DNA from: DASYPQ01 sp036006425
Lineage (GTDB): Bacteria; Planctomycetota; UBA1135; GCA-002686595
Direction: 5' to 3'
Length of the DNA: 64,000 nt
NCBI GenBank assembly: GCA_036006425.1
Contig: DASYPQ010000027.1
Location: forward strand, 124,001-188,000
The notes below the pieces were generated by a model that was not told the DNA's origin, did not search any database, and worked only from the letters and a program-made list of their open reading frames with translations. Position numbers and translations under genes: made by a program. Positions 41,915-50,932 of the stretch are shown in pieces. Position 1 is the stretch's first letter. Every line of letters begins with the position of its first letter.

Positions 41915-44900
41915 ATGCCCCCGGTCGCTTCCCTGGTCTCGGCCATCGCACTCTGTGCTGTCAGCGGTGCCTCGCAGCACCGCGGCAACCTCACCAACGA
42001 CGCGTTCCCGTTCGACAACGTCGCCGGGCGCCTCGTGCAGTTCGGCGTGCCGGCGCTCCACCCGCTGGAGTTCTCCCGCGACGGGTCCGAGCTCTACGCG
42101 CTCAACCAGCCGGGCGCCCACCTCGCCATCCTGGATCCGCTCACGCTCTCGCGGACCGGCGACGTCTCGATCGGGATCGGCGCGGTCTCCGTGGTCGCGC
42201 GCCCGGGATCGCGCGAAGTGTGGGTCGTCGACGCGGTCGACTCGTCGGTCAGCGTCGTCGACGTCGGGTTGCAGTCGATCGTGCGCACGATCCGCGTCGG
42301 CGGCGAGCCCTACGGGCTCGTGTTCCCGCCGGCGGGGGACCGCGCCTACGTGACCTGCTCGGGCGTCGATCGCGTGGACGTGATCGACACGAACCTCTAC
42401 GAGGTCGTGAACTCCATCCCGATTCCGGCCCGGAATCCCCGCGGGATCGCGTGCTTCGGCGCCAAGGTCTACGTCGTCGCATTCCTGTCCGGCAACGGCA
42501 GCGCTCCGATGGGGACCGCCGGCGATCCGAACGCCGTCGACCGGATCGGTGTTCCCGGACCCCCCTTCTCGAACGCCCTTCCCGACCAGGACCTGTTCGT
42601 CATCCGACCGGGCGTGAGCCCGACCGACGACGCCCTCGATCCCTCGGCGACGGTCACGGGTCTCGGCACGACGCTGTTCAACATCCACGCGCGTCCCGGG
42701 ACGAGCGAGCTGTGGATCCCGAACACGGACGCGCTGAATGCAGTCCACAAGGGCGAGGTCAATTTCGTCGCGGGGCAGGTGATCTCGAACCGCATCACGA
42801 TCGTCGACGCGAACGGCGCCGCGCCGCCGCGCGTCATCGATCTCGACGCGATCGCACCGTCCGACCGGAAGTGCGCGCAGCCGGCCTACGTCGAGTTCGA
42901 TCCGTCCGGCACGCGGGCCTATGTCTGCGGCTACGGGAGCGATCTCGTCGCCGTCCTCGACCTCGGCACGGGCGGGGCCGTGACCTGGGCGGGCTCGATC
43001 GACCTGCCGCCGAGCATCGCGCACTTCCGCGGCACCGGTCCGCGCGCGTGCGAAGTCGATGCCGCGCACGCAACGCTCATCGCCTACAACGCGATCGACG
43101 CCTCCGCGACGCGGATCGACCTCGGCAGTCTTCCGTCCGGAAGCGGCTGGAACGTCTCCGCTCCCGCCGCGCTGAAGCTCGGCGTCGATCTCACGTCGCT
43201 GTTCGAGCACCTCGGACGGCACATCCTCACGGACGCGAACCTGTCCAAGTCGCAGACTTCCTCGTGCGCGTCGTGTCACGTGGACGGCCACACGGACGGT
43301 CTCGCGTGGGACTTGTCGCACTACCTCGAGCCGGAGGGCACGCCGGACGACCTGCTCGTCCTCGGCACGGACGTCAAGGGGCCGATGGTGACCCAGAGTC
43401 TGCGGCGCATGGCGGAGAGCGGGCCCTACCACTGGCGCGGGGAGATCCCGGACCTCACGCGCTTCCAACAGGCGTTCCCGAACCTCCTCGAGCACGCCGT
43501 GAACGGAGCGCCGTCCGGGATCGGGTCGGATTTCGAGTACATGCTGCTGTACGTCAACGGCCTCGCGTGGCCGCCGAACCCGCGGGAGCCGCTCGACCGG
43601 CACTACACCGGGGATGCGCTGCGGGGCGCGACGCTCTTCGCGACGCGCCCGGTGGAGGGCGATCTCGCGTGTGCGTCGTGCCACGCGCTCCCGATCGGAG
43701 CGGCGGGCGAGATCGTGCTCGAGTCGATCGGCGGCGTGATCCGCGCCGCCGACACGCCGGGATTGCGGGGGGTCGGGGACAAGGCGTCGACCCCGTTCGA
43801 CGTCGGGGGCCCGTACGGGGAGCGCGGCGCGCTCGGCGCCGGATTCACGCACGCCGGAGCGATCGCGACGCTCGAGGGGTCGTTCTTCGGCGCGACGCCG
43901 CTCGGGATCGGTCGCCACAGCTTCTCGCTGTCGCCCGCGGAGGCCGATCAGATCCAGACTTTCCTCAACGCGTTCGACACGGGCGTGGCTCCCGCGGCGG
44001 CGTTCATGGTGACCGCGCGTCCGGAGAACTGGGCGAGCGTCGCCGCGCACGAGCTCGCGCTGCTCCGCGACGCCGCCGCGCGCGGGGACTGCGACCTCGT
44101 CTACCACCGCGTTCCGCGCGTGATCCTCGGGCAATGGACGGAGCTCTCGGGCGTCTACGATCCGGTCGCGGGCAACTACCGCGTCGCTTCCGCGACCGGA
44201 GGCGCGATCGACGAGGCTTCTCTCCTCTCGGAGGCGGCGCACGGGTTGCCCGTCACGTTCGTCGGCGTTCCGATCGGCATGGGGGAATCGCAGGGCCTCG
44301 ACCGGGACATGGACGGGCTCTTCGATCTCGACGAGCTGCTCGCCGGCACGGACCCCGAGAACGCGGACACGGATCGCGACGGGTACTCCGACGGATACGA
44401 GACGCTCTGGGGCATGAATCCGCTGCAGGCCGACGCCTCCTCGCCGGACACGCAGGCGCCTTCCCTCGTCGGACCGATCCACCTCGACTTCGCGACCACG
44501 AACTCGCTCAAGTTCGAGTTCGAGACCAGCGAATTCTGCCGCGCGAGCATCAGCTACAACGGGCGACCGCCGGTGATCCGCATCCCGTTCAACCAGACGG
44601 GCGACCACCGTCACTGGTACATCCTGAATCAGCTGCTGCCGGACACGGACTACACGATCACGCTCGAGCTGCGCGACGCCGCCGGGAACGTCGGGGTCGA
44701 CAGCTCGACGACGTTCCGGACGCGCGCGCGCGTCGCACCCGATCCCTCGCGCGTCGACGCGCTGAGCCTCACGCTCATTCCCGCGGGCGGCGCGGGGGCG
44801 AGGCTCCGCGCCACCGTGCGGCTCCGCGTCGGCTCCGCTCCCGCGGGCGCCGGCTACGTGATCACGCCGATGGTCGCGTACCTCGCCGCCGACGGCACGT

Positions 44901-45094
44901 TGACCGCGTTGCCCTTCGTCTCCGGAGGCATCACGAACGCGACGGGCACCGCCGGATTGACCGTGGATCTGCCCCCGTCCGGGCCGTCGCCGGGCACGAT
45001 CTACTTCAGCGTGAGCGACGTGATCGCTCCGCCCGGCGGCTCTCCCTACGCCGTGGGGCTGAGCCGCCTGACCGTCGCGACGGCCGCGTACTGA
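41915..45094 (+). CDS. secreted YVTN-propeller, c-type diheme and Ca-repeat surface protein
   Basis: 1059 residues. GGAGGAAT lies 8 bases before the ATG; short signal sequence SLVSAIALCAVSGAS. N-terminal beta-propeller of YVTN/NHL type ~35-390 (REVWVVDAVDSSVSVVDV, GEPYGLVFPPAGDRAYVTCS). Cytochrome-peroxidase-like region ~400-690 with two heme motifs (CASCHVDGH and CASCHALP). Then calcium-binding thrombospondin-type repeats (DRDMDGLFDLDELLAGTDPE, NADTDRDGYSDGYE) and a fibronectin-like domain. Similar fusions are surface or periplasmic oxidases in Planctomycetes and relatives; substrate unknown. Convergent with the adenosine deaminase gene, 3 bases apart. Confidence 0.85.
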   Translation: MPPVASLVSAIALCAVSGASQHRGNLTNDAFPFDNVAGRLVQFGVPALHPLEFSRDGSELYALNQPGAHLAILDPLTLSRTGDVSIGIGAVSVVARPGSREVWVVDAVDSSVSVVDVGLQSIVRTIRVGGEPYGLVFPPAGDRAYVTCSGVDRVDVIDTNLYEVVNSIPIPARNPRGIACFGAKVYVVAFLSGNGSAPMGTAGDPNAVDRIGVPGPPFSNALPDQDLFVIRPGVSPTDDALDPSATVTGLGTTLFNIHARPGTSELWIPNTDALNAVHKGEVNFVAGQVISNRITIVDANGAAPPRVIDLDAIAPSDRKCAQPAYVEFDPSGTRAYVCGYGSDLVAVLDLGTGGAVTWAGSIDLPPSIAHFRGTGPRACEVDAAHATLIAYNAIDASATRIDLGSLPSGSGWNVSAPAALKLGVDLTSLFEHLGRHILTDANLSKSQTSSCASCHVDGHTDGLAWDLSHYLEPEGTPDDLLVLGTDVKGPMVTQSLRRMAESGPYHWRGEIPDLTRFQQAFPNLLEHAVNGAPSGIGSDFEYMLLYVNGLAWPPNPREPLDRHYTGDALRGATLFATRPVEGDLACASCHALPIGAAGEIVLESIGGVIRAADTPGLRGVGDKASTPFDVGGPYGERGALGAGFTHAGAIATLEGSFFGATPLGIGRHSFSLSPAEADQIQTFLNAFDTGVAPAAAFMVTARPENWASVAAHELALLRDAAARGDCDLVYHRVPRVILGQWTELSGVYDPVAGNYRVASATGGAIDEASLLSEAAHGLPVTFVGVPIGMGESQGLDRDMDGLFDLDELLAGTDPENADTDRDGYSDGYETLWGMNPLQADASSPDTQAPSLVGPIHLDFATTNSLKFEFETSEFCRASISYNGRPPVIRIPFNQTGDHRHWYILNQLLPDTDYTITLELRDAAGNVGVDSSTTFRTRARVAPDPSRVDALSLTLIPAGGAGARLRATVRLRVGSAPAGAGYVITPMVAYLAADGTLTALPFVSGGITNATGTAGLTVDLPPSGPSPGTIYFSVSDVIAPPGGSPYAVGLSRLTVATAAY

Positions 45095-45097
45095 CGC

Positions 45098-46219
45098 TCA
45101 GCCGGCGCCCGCGATCTCCTCGCGGAGGCGCGCGTACCCGGGCTTGATCCGATCGAAGATGACGCGGATGCGTTCGTCGTAGTGCGCGAACGCCGACTTC
45201 ATCCCGTTGATCGCGAGCTTCTCGAGCTGCGCGAGCGAGAGTCCGAAGTGTTCGACCGCGAGCATGCACTCGTCGGTCATCGTCGTCCGGCTCATCAACC
45301 GGTTGTCCGTGTTCAAGGTGACCCGGAAGCCCTGCTCGAGATACCGCGGGAAGGGATGGCGCTCGAGCGCGGGAGTCGCGCCGGTGTGCAGGTTCGACGA
45401 CAGGCACACCTCGATCGGGATGCGGTGATCGAGCAGGTACTGGGCGAGGGGCCCCAGACGGAGCACGCGCCCCTCGTGCACGACCATGTCCTCGAGCAGG
45501 CGCGTGCCGTGGCCGATGCGGTGGGCGCCGCAGTACTGGAGCGCCTGCCAGATGCTCTCGGGCCCGAAACTCTCGCCGGCGTGGATCGTGATCGAGAAGT
45601 TCGCGCGCTTCACGAACTGGAATGCATCGAGGTGGTGCCGCGCGGGGTGACCCGCCTCCTCCCCGGCGAGATCGAATCCGACGCAGCCGCGCGAGCGCCA
45701 GGCGACGGCGAGCTCGGCCATCTGCATCGAGAGCATCGCGGAGAGGTTGCGCATCGCGCAGACGATGAGGCCCGTCGGGACGTCGAAATCCTCGCGGCCG
45801 CGCGCGAGCCCCTTCAGGACGGCGGCCATCACGGCGTCGACACCGAGCTCGCCCCCGGTGTGGAAGTGGGGCGCGAAGCGGACCTCGGCGTAGACGACGT
45901 TGTCCTTCGCCATGTCCTCGACGAACTCGTACGCGACGCGCTCGAGGCTCTCCGCGGTCTGCATCAACGCGATCGTGTGCCGGAAACCCTCGAGGTAGAG
46001 CGGCAAGCTGCCGCGCGCGGCGCCCGCCGCGAACCAGTCGGAGAGGCTGCCCTCCTCGCGGAACGGCAGCGCGCCGTATCCGCTCGCCTCGGCGAGCTCG
46101 AGGACCGTGCGGGGCCGCAGTGACCCGTCCAGGTGCTCGTGCAGCACGACCTTCGGCGCGCGCTGCACGATCTCGCGCGTGAGCGTCGGACGGTCGCGAT
46201 GCGGCGTCGGCGAGGTCAC
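45098..46219 (-). CDS. add: adenosine deaminase family enzyme
   Basis: 373 residues from a GTG at 46219. Zinc-binding HEHLDGSLRP near residue 27, later FAPHFHTGG, the HAGE active-site motif (ITIHAGESFGP), SSNLHTG and NTDNRLMSRT. These are class I adenosine deaminase hallmarks, with the final metal Asp in NTDN where the usual sequence is NTDD. It converts adenosine (and deoxyadenosine) to inosine. Length matches the family (~340-370). Alone on this strand; divergent from gltX. Confidence 0.92.
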   Translation of the reverse strand: MTSPTPHRDRPTLTREIVQRAPKVVLHEHLDGSLRPRTVLELAEASGYGALPFREEGSLSDWFAAGAARGSLPLYLEGFRHTIALMQTAESLERVAYEFVEDMAKDNVVYAEVRFAPHFHTGGELGVDAVMAAVLKGLARGREDFDVPTGLIVCAMRNLSAMLSMQMAELAVAWRSRGCVGFDLAGEEAGHPARHHLDAFQFVKRANFSITIHAGESFGPESIWQALQYCGAHRIGHGTRLLEDMVVHEGRVLRLGPLAQYLLDHRIPIEVCLSSNLHTGATPALERHPFPRYLEQGFRVTLNTDNRLMSRTTMTDECMLAVEHFGLSLAQLEKLAINGMKSAFAHYDERIRVIFDRIKPGYARLREEIAGAG

Positions 46220-46305
46220 GCCGGAACTCTACGGGACGTCGCATTCGAAGCAAGCGCAGGAAACGGCGCTCGCGCTTTCGTATCCTCGCGCGCTCGAGCC
46301 GTCCC

Positions 46306-47778
46306 GTGTCCGATCCCATCCGACTCCGCTTCGCCCCGAGCCCGACCGGTCAACTCCACGTGGGCGGGGCACGGACGGCGCTCTTCAACTGGGCCTACGC
46401 GCGCAGGCACGGCGGGACATTCATCCTGCGGATCGAGGACACGGATCCGGAGCGGTCGACGCGCGAGTACGAGCGCGCGATCCTCGAGGGGCTCGCGTGG
46501 CTCGGGATCCAATGGGACGAAGGCCCCGACGTCGGCGGGCCGTACGCTCCGTACCGGCAGTCCGAGCGCATCGACCGGCACCGCAAGGCCGCCGCGAGCC
46601 TGCTCGCCGCGGGGCACGCCTACCGCTGCTTCTGCACGCCGGAGAGGCTCGATCGCCTGCGCGAGGAGCAGGCCCAGCGCAAGGAGAAGCCGGCCTACGA
46701 CGGACTGTGCCGGAAGATCGACGCTGCCGAGTCGGCGGCGCGGGGTGCCCGCGGGGAGCCGCACGTCGTCCGTTTCCGCGTCCCGGCCGGGGAGACGGCC
46801 TTCGTCGACCACGTCCGCGGCAAGGTCGTCTTCGACAACAAGGAGGTCGAGGACTGGGTGATGGTCCGCACGGACGGCAACCCGACCTACAACTTCGTCG
46901 TCGTGTGCGACGACGTGGACATGCGCGTGACGCACGTCTTCCGGGGCGAGGAACACCTCGTGAACACGCCGAAGCAGGTCCTCCTCTACCAGGCGATGGG
47001 CCAACGCGTCCCCGAGTTCGGGCACCTGCCGCTGATGCTCGGCACCGACCACAAGAAGCTCTCGAAGCGGACCGGCGACACGGCGCTGCAGGACTACCGC
47101 GAGAAGGGGTTCCCCGCCGAGGCCGTCCTCAACTTCCTGTGCCTCCAGGGCTGGGCGCTCGACGGCAAGACCGAGGTCTTCGGCGTCGAGGAGCTCCTCG
47201 CGAAGTTCGACATCCGCGACGTGAACAAGGCCGGCGCGGTGTTCGACATCGCGAAGTTCCTCTGGCTCTCGGGCGAGTACATCCGCCGCGATTCGCTCGA
47301 TCGCGTCGCCGACATGTGCGCGCCATACGTCGTGCGCGCGGGACTCATGACCGAGGACGATCTCTCGACGCGCCGCGACTGGTACCGATCCGTCGTCGCC
47401 GGCGAAAAGGAGCGGATCCGGACGTACGCGGAGCTCCCCGAGCGCATCGCGTACCTGTTCGCGGACGACACCGCGCTCCGCTACGACGAAGTCGCCGAGA
47501 AGAACGCGCGCAAGCACGCGGACCGCGCGGCGACGCTGCGCGCATACCTCGAATGGCTCCGCCCGCGCCTCGTGAAGGACGCCGATCCGCATGCGCTCGG
47601 CGAAGCCGGTCGCGCGTGGATCGCCGAGCGGGGCCTGAAGCCGCCGCAGCTCCTGCAGCCGCTCCGCTGCGCCCTGACGGGCCAGGCGGGCGGCCCCGAC
47701 GTCTACGAAATCATGGGTTGGCTCGGGCCGGAGCGCAGCTTGCGACGGATCGAGCTCGCGATCGAACGCCTGGCCTGA
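46306..47778 (+). CDS. gltX: glutamate--tRNA ligase
   Basis: 490 residues from a GTG at 46306. HIGH-type motif APSPTGQLHVGGARTALF, editing-free class Ib core with RIEDTDPERST, GPYRQSER-like region, and KMSKS equivalent KKLSKRTGD near residue 250. C-terminal anticodon-binding helical domain follows (to GPERSLRRIELAIERL). Charges tRNA-Glu; length fits a discriminating or non-discriminating form alike. The NHL-like gene follows after 9 bases. Confidence 0.96.
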   Translation: MSDPIRLRFAPSPTGQLHVGGARTALFNWAYARRHGGTFILRIEDTDPERSTREYERAILEGLAWLGIQWDEGPDVGGPYAPYRQSERIDRHRKAAASLLAAGHAYRCFCTPERLDRLREEQAQRKEKPAYDGLCRKIDAAESAARGARGEPHVVRFRVPAGETAFVDHVRGKVVFDNKEVEDWVMVRTDGNPTYNFVVVCDDVDMRVTHVFRGEEHLVNTPKQVLLYQAMGQRVPEFGHLPLMLGTDHKKLSKRTGDTALQDYREKGFPAEAVLNFLCLQGWALDGKTEVFGVEELLAKFDIRDVNKAGAVFDIAKFLWLSGEYIRRDSLDRVADMCAPYVVRAGLMTEDDLSTRRDWYRSVVAGEKERIRTYAELPERIAYLFADDTALRYDEVAEKNARKHADRAATLRAYLEWLRPRLVKDADPHALGEAGRAWIAERGLKPPQLLQPLRCALTGQAGGPDVYEIMGWLGPERSLRRIELAIERLA

Positions 47779-47787
47779 GACGCGGCC

Positions 47788-48732
47788 GTGCGCACGAGTT
47801 TCGCCCTGGGGCAGGGTGTGCTGTGGATCGCGCGCAGCGTGACGGTCGGGCGACTCGTGCCCTTCGACGTGAACGGGAGGCGGCTCGGGCCCGGGTTCTC
47901 GTTCCGCGGGATCGACGACGGGCCGACGCAGCTCGGCGGGCTCGCGATCGACGACGACCGGCGCCTCTGGGTCGCGGACGCCGCGAGCGGCGCGTTGCGC
48001 GCCTTCACCGCGTTCGGAACCGAGGTCGCCACCGTTCGCAGCGCCGAGCGACCCGAGGTCGATCGCCCGAGCGCGTTCGGCGATCCGACCGGCATCGCCG
48101 CTCGAGGCGTCGAGTCGGAGGCACGACTCCTCCTGTCGCGGCGCGGCACGCGTCGCCACGCGCTGCAGCTCGTCGATGCGGCGCGGGGGACGGTGCAGTC
48201 CCTCCGGCCCGGCGGCGAACCCGAAGGACGGTTCCACGGGCTCGCGGGTGTCGCGCTCTCCGGCGGGCTCGGCTACGCCTGCGAGACGGGCCGTCGAGCC
48301 GTCCAGGTCTTCCGGGGCGCCGAATTCCACTTCCGGATCGAGATGCCCGGTGCTCCGCGCGGCGAGCAAGACTTCGTTCCGCGCGCGGTCGCGGCCGTCG
48401 CGGACGGGCGCTGCGTCGTCGGTTGCGACGGTCCGGGCGGGGGCGGCGTCTTCCTCTTCGATGCCGGCGGCAGGCTCCTGCGCTGCCTCGCCGAGGGAGA
48501 GCGCGGCGATCCGGCCGAAGCGGGCGGCGTCGAGGATCCGTCCGGGATCGCCGTCCATGAGGGTGCCGACGACCGCGGGAGCCTCGTGCTCGTCCTCGAT
48601 CGCGACGGCGAGCGCGTGCAGGCGTTCACCCTTGCGGGTGCATCCCTGGGTTGCTTCCCGGCGCTCGACCTCGAACCCGGGGGAGCCGGCGTCGAGCTCC
48701 GGACCCCGGCTCGACGACCTCGACCGGGGTAG
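47788..48732 (+). CDS. NHL-like beta-propeller protein
   Basis: 314 residues from a GTG at 47788, nine bases after gltX. No signal peptide, so probably cytoplasmic. At least five propeller-like repeats: GLAIDDDRRLWVADAASGAL, GIAARGVESEARLLLSRR, GVALSGGLGYACETGRR, AAVADGRCVVGCDGPG, GIAVHEGADDRGSLVLVLDR. These match the NHL pattern (G-hydrophobic-A-V-x-x-D-G-x-hydrophobic-Y/V-V-A-D). Role unknown; probably cotranscribed with gltX. A hairpin follows the stop. Confidence 0.75.
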   Translation: MRTSFALGQGVLWIARSVTVGRLVPFDVNGRRLGPGFSFRGIDDGPTQLGGLAIDDDRRLWVADAASGALRAFTAFGTEVATVRSAERPEVDRPSAFGDPTGIAARGVESEARLLLSRRGTRRHALQLVDAARGTVQSLRPGGEPEGRFHGLAGVALSGGLGYACETGRRAVQVFRGAEFHFRIEMPGAPRGEQDFVPRAVAAVADGRCVVGCDGPGGGGVFLFDAGGRLLRCLAEGERGDPAEAGGVEDPSGIAVHEGADDRGSLVLVLDRDGERVQAFTLAGASLGCFPALDLEPGGAGVELRTPARRPRPG

Positions 48733-48740
48733 GTTCGGCC

Positions 48741-48766
48741 GAAATCCCCTGTTCCGACGGGGTTTC
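48741..48766 (+). terminator. hairpin after the NHL-like gene
   Basis: GAAATCCCC (48741-48749) pairs with GGGGTTTC (48759-48766) with one bulged T and a 9-base loop, 8 bases past the stop. Stem ends in T-rich sequence, consistent with an intrinsic terminator. Confidence 0.6.
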
Positions 48767-48930
48767 TGGCCAGCTCGGAATTCCGGATTCGTAAGCCGCA
48801 TCTCCCGCCCGGGGGTAGACTGGACGTGCGTCCTCGGTGACGGGTCTCCGTTCGGAGCCCCGCGCCAAGGAACACGGTTGTTCGAGATCCGCGCGAGCGG
48901 GCCTCGGACCTGATCTCTGCGCCGCCACGC

Positions 48931-50511
48931 ATGAAAACGAAATTTCTCTACGCCAGTCTTCTATTCGCACTGGCATGCGGACCTGCGTCCACGGACTCAG
49001 GCTCTGCGTCCAGCCCGCGAATTTCAGACGACATCACAACCCTCAATCGCACGCCGGGCGATCGAGAGCACCCCAGGGCGCCCACTTTGCCAGTGGATCC
49101 GCTCCCCGAAGGTGCCGCCTTCGCCGGGCCCAACGTTCACAAGAACGCACCACCACAGTCCATTCTCTCCAAGCCCTACTTCGACTCACCGGATCTGGGC
49201 GGGGAGATCGACAACCCATTCGGGGGATCGAATGGGCTCAACGCACCCGGCATGGGCATCATGGCGCGCGGACGCCGTGTTCCCGACGAGCCGGGACTCT
49301 CGGAGATCGTCCTCAACAACACGGGTTCGGGCTGGCTGGAGAGATTTCTCCTGTATACGCCCACGATCTCGATCGGGCAGCGCGCGCCGCTCCTCGTGGT
49401 CTACCACAGGTTCGGCGTCTCCCACTGGGACGCCTACTACAACACCACGTTCTTCGACGAGGCTCGAGCACGCGGTTGGTTCGTGATCGCGCCGATCGCC
49501 GCGGGGCAGAAGGCGTTCAGCTCGCTCGAAGCGCAGATCAACGTCCAAGCTGCGCTCGAGTGGACGACGAGCCACTTCAACATCGACACGAACCGCGTCT
49601 ACGGCGTGGGATTCTCGATGGGCGGCGGGATCGCGGCGAGCTACGCCGCGCGCCACGTCGATCCGAACGGAGTGATGTTCGCAGCCGTGTTGAACCACAC
49701 GGGCGGCGTCTCGCTCGGCAATACCTGGGCGCTCGAGTACGACGACGACGACTCGGACGACAACACGCCGCTCCCCGGCAACAACCTCGAGGTCCCCGAC
49801 ATCCTCGAGCAATGGTTCGGCGGTTCACCGTCGGCCCAGCCTTTTGCGTACCAGCGCTGTTCCTTGATCGATCTCGATCCACAGCGGGGGACGATCGGAC
49901 CCGACACCGACATGTCACGCAACCTGTCGTACGTTCCGGTGCGCGACTGGATGGCCAACAACGATCCGATCCAGTACCTGCGTGACCAGACGACGGCGTT
50001 CGACGCGCACGTCAACGCGCAGAACCTCAACAACACGATGACCATCGTGAACGGGACCGTGCACAACTGGACCACGCTCGACGATCACGCGGTCTGCGAC
50101 TGGCTGTCGCAATTCACCCTGCAAATCCCGAGGTCTGCGAGCACGCTCGCCGACCAGGACGGGGACTACTTCTGGTTCCACGTGAACCAGAACACGGCCG
50201 GGAGCTTTACGCCCTTCCAGTGGGTTCTCGATCCCGCCAACGACCGCATCACCCTCTACAACACTGCGAACCTGCAACGCATCGCGCTCGACGTGACGGC
50301 GGCGGGTCTCCAGTACGCGGGGGTGCTCAAGGTCAACATGGACACGGCCGACGGCACCGGAGACCAGGTGCTGCTCGAGAACATGAACGATGCGCCCGTC
50401 TCGGTGACCCGCGACGGAGTGCCGGCCTCGGGGACGTGGGACCCGTCGGCCAAGACCTTCCTCATCACCGAAACCGACAGTGCCGTCCACATGTGGCGGC
50501 TGAACTTCTGA
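48931..50511 (+). CDS. lipoprotein alpha/beta-hydrolase (polyester depolymerase/esterase-like)
   Basis: 526 residues. Signal peptide with lipobox LFALAC (Cys16). Alpha/beta hydrolase domain ~135-400: PLLVVYHRFGVSHWDAYYN, NRVYGVGFSMGGGIAASYAA (nucleophile Ser in GFSMGG) and a candidate His in GTVHNWTTLDDH. The layout resembles secreted PHB depolymerase or acetylxylan esterase enzymes. Residues ~400-526 form a separate beta domain (DGDYFWFHVNQNTAG to DSAVHMWRLNF). An acidic insert (DDDDSDDNTP) may bind calcium. Its codon use seems a little less GC-biased than its neighbours by eye. Alone in its unit; a perfect AAGGAGGT directly follows the stop. Confidence 0.8.
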   Translation: MKTKFLYASLLFALACGPASTDSGSASSPRISDDITTLNRTPGDREHPRAPTLPVDPLPEGAAFAGPNVHKNAPPQSILSKPYFDSPDLGGEIDNPFGGSNGLNAPGMGIMARGRRVPDEPGLSEIVLNNTGSGWLERFLLYTPTISIGQRAPLLVVYHRFGVSHWDAYYNTTFFDEARARGWFVIAPIAAGQKAFSSLEAQINVQAALEWTTSHFNIDTNRVYGVGFSMGGGIAASYAARHVDPNGVMFAAVLNHTGGVSLGNTWALEYDDDDSDDNTPLPGNNLEVPDILEQWFGGSPSAQPFAYQRCSLIDLDPQRGTIGPDTDMSRNLSYVPVRDWMANNDPIQYLRDQTTAFDAHVNAQNLNNTMTIVNGTVHNWTTLDDHAVCDWLSQFTLQIPRSASTLADQDGDYFWFHVNQNTAGSFTPFQWVLDPANDRITLYNTANLQRIALDVTAAGLQYAGVLKVNMDTADGTGDQVLLENMNDAPVSVTRDGVPASGTWDPSAKTFLITETDSAVHMWRLNF

Positions 50512-50528
50512 AAGGAGGTTTGAGAACG

Positions 50529-50558
50529 GGAGCACCGGCGCACGCGCGCCGCAGCTCC
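50529..50558 (+). other. two-part hairpin downstream of the hydrolase gene
   Basis: GGAGC (50529-50533) pairs with GCTCC (50554-50558), and inside it GGCGC (50537-50541) pairs with GCGCC (50546-50550), with a 3-base internal loop on each side. It is followed by TG and eight As, not by Ts, so it is not a standard terminator for the upstream gene. Confidence 0.55.
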
Positions 50559-50932
50559 TGAAAAAAAAGAGGGGAGGCCTGATTTGATTGTGCACACAGC
50601 CGCGTCCATCGGACGCGGCGAACGGCCCCACCGCCCGCCGTTGGGCGACAGCGACCGCACTCGACGCGGAGCGTGCTCGGATTCTGTCCGAGGCGCCCTC
50701 GATGTGAGCGTGCGCTTGGGGTCTTCGCAGCACGGTCTCGGCCGCTTCATGCGGGACGCAGCCGAAGGGGTTTCGTGCACGCCGAGCGCGATCGCGCTCG
50801 CACATGCACCGGAGCACGAGCACACCGACGTGTGCGCGCTCGGCCGTCTCGGATCGAAACGCGCGGAGTCCGCGGGAGACGCATCGGCGTCGACCCGCAC
50901 GGCTCCCGCGCAAGGGGAAGTTGCGAGCGGCG

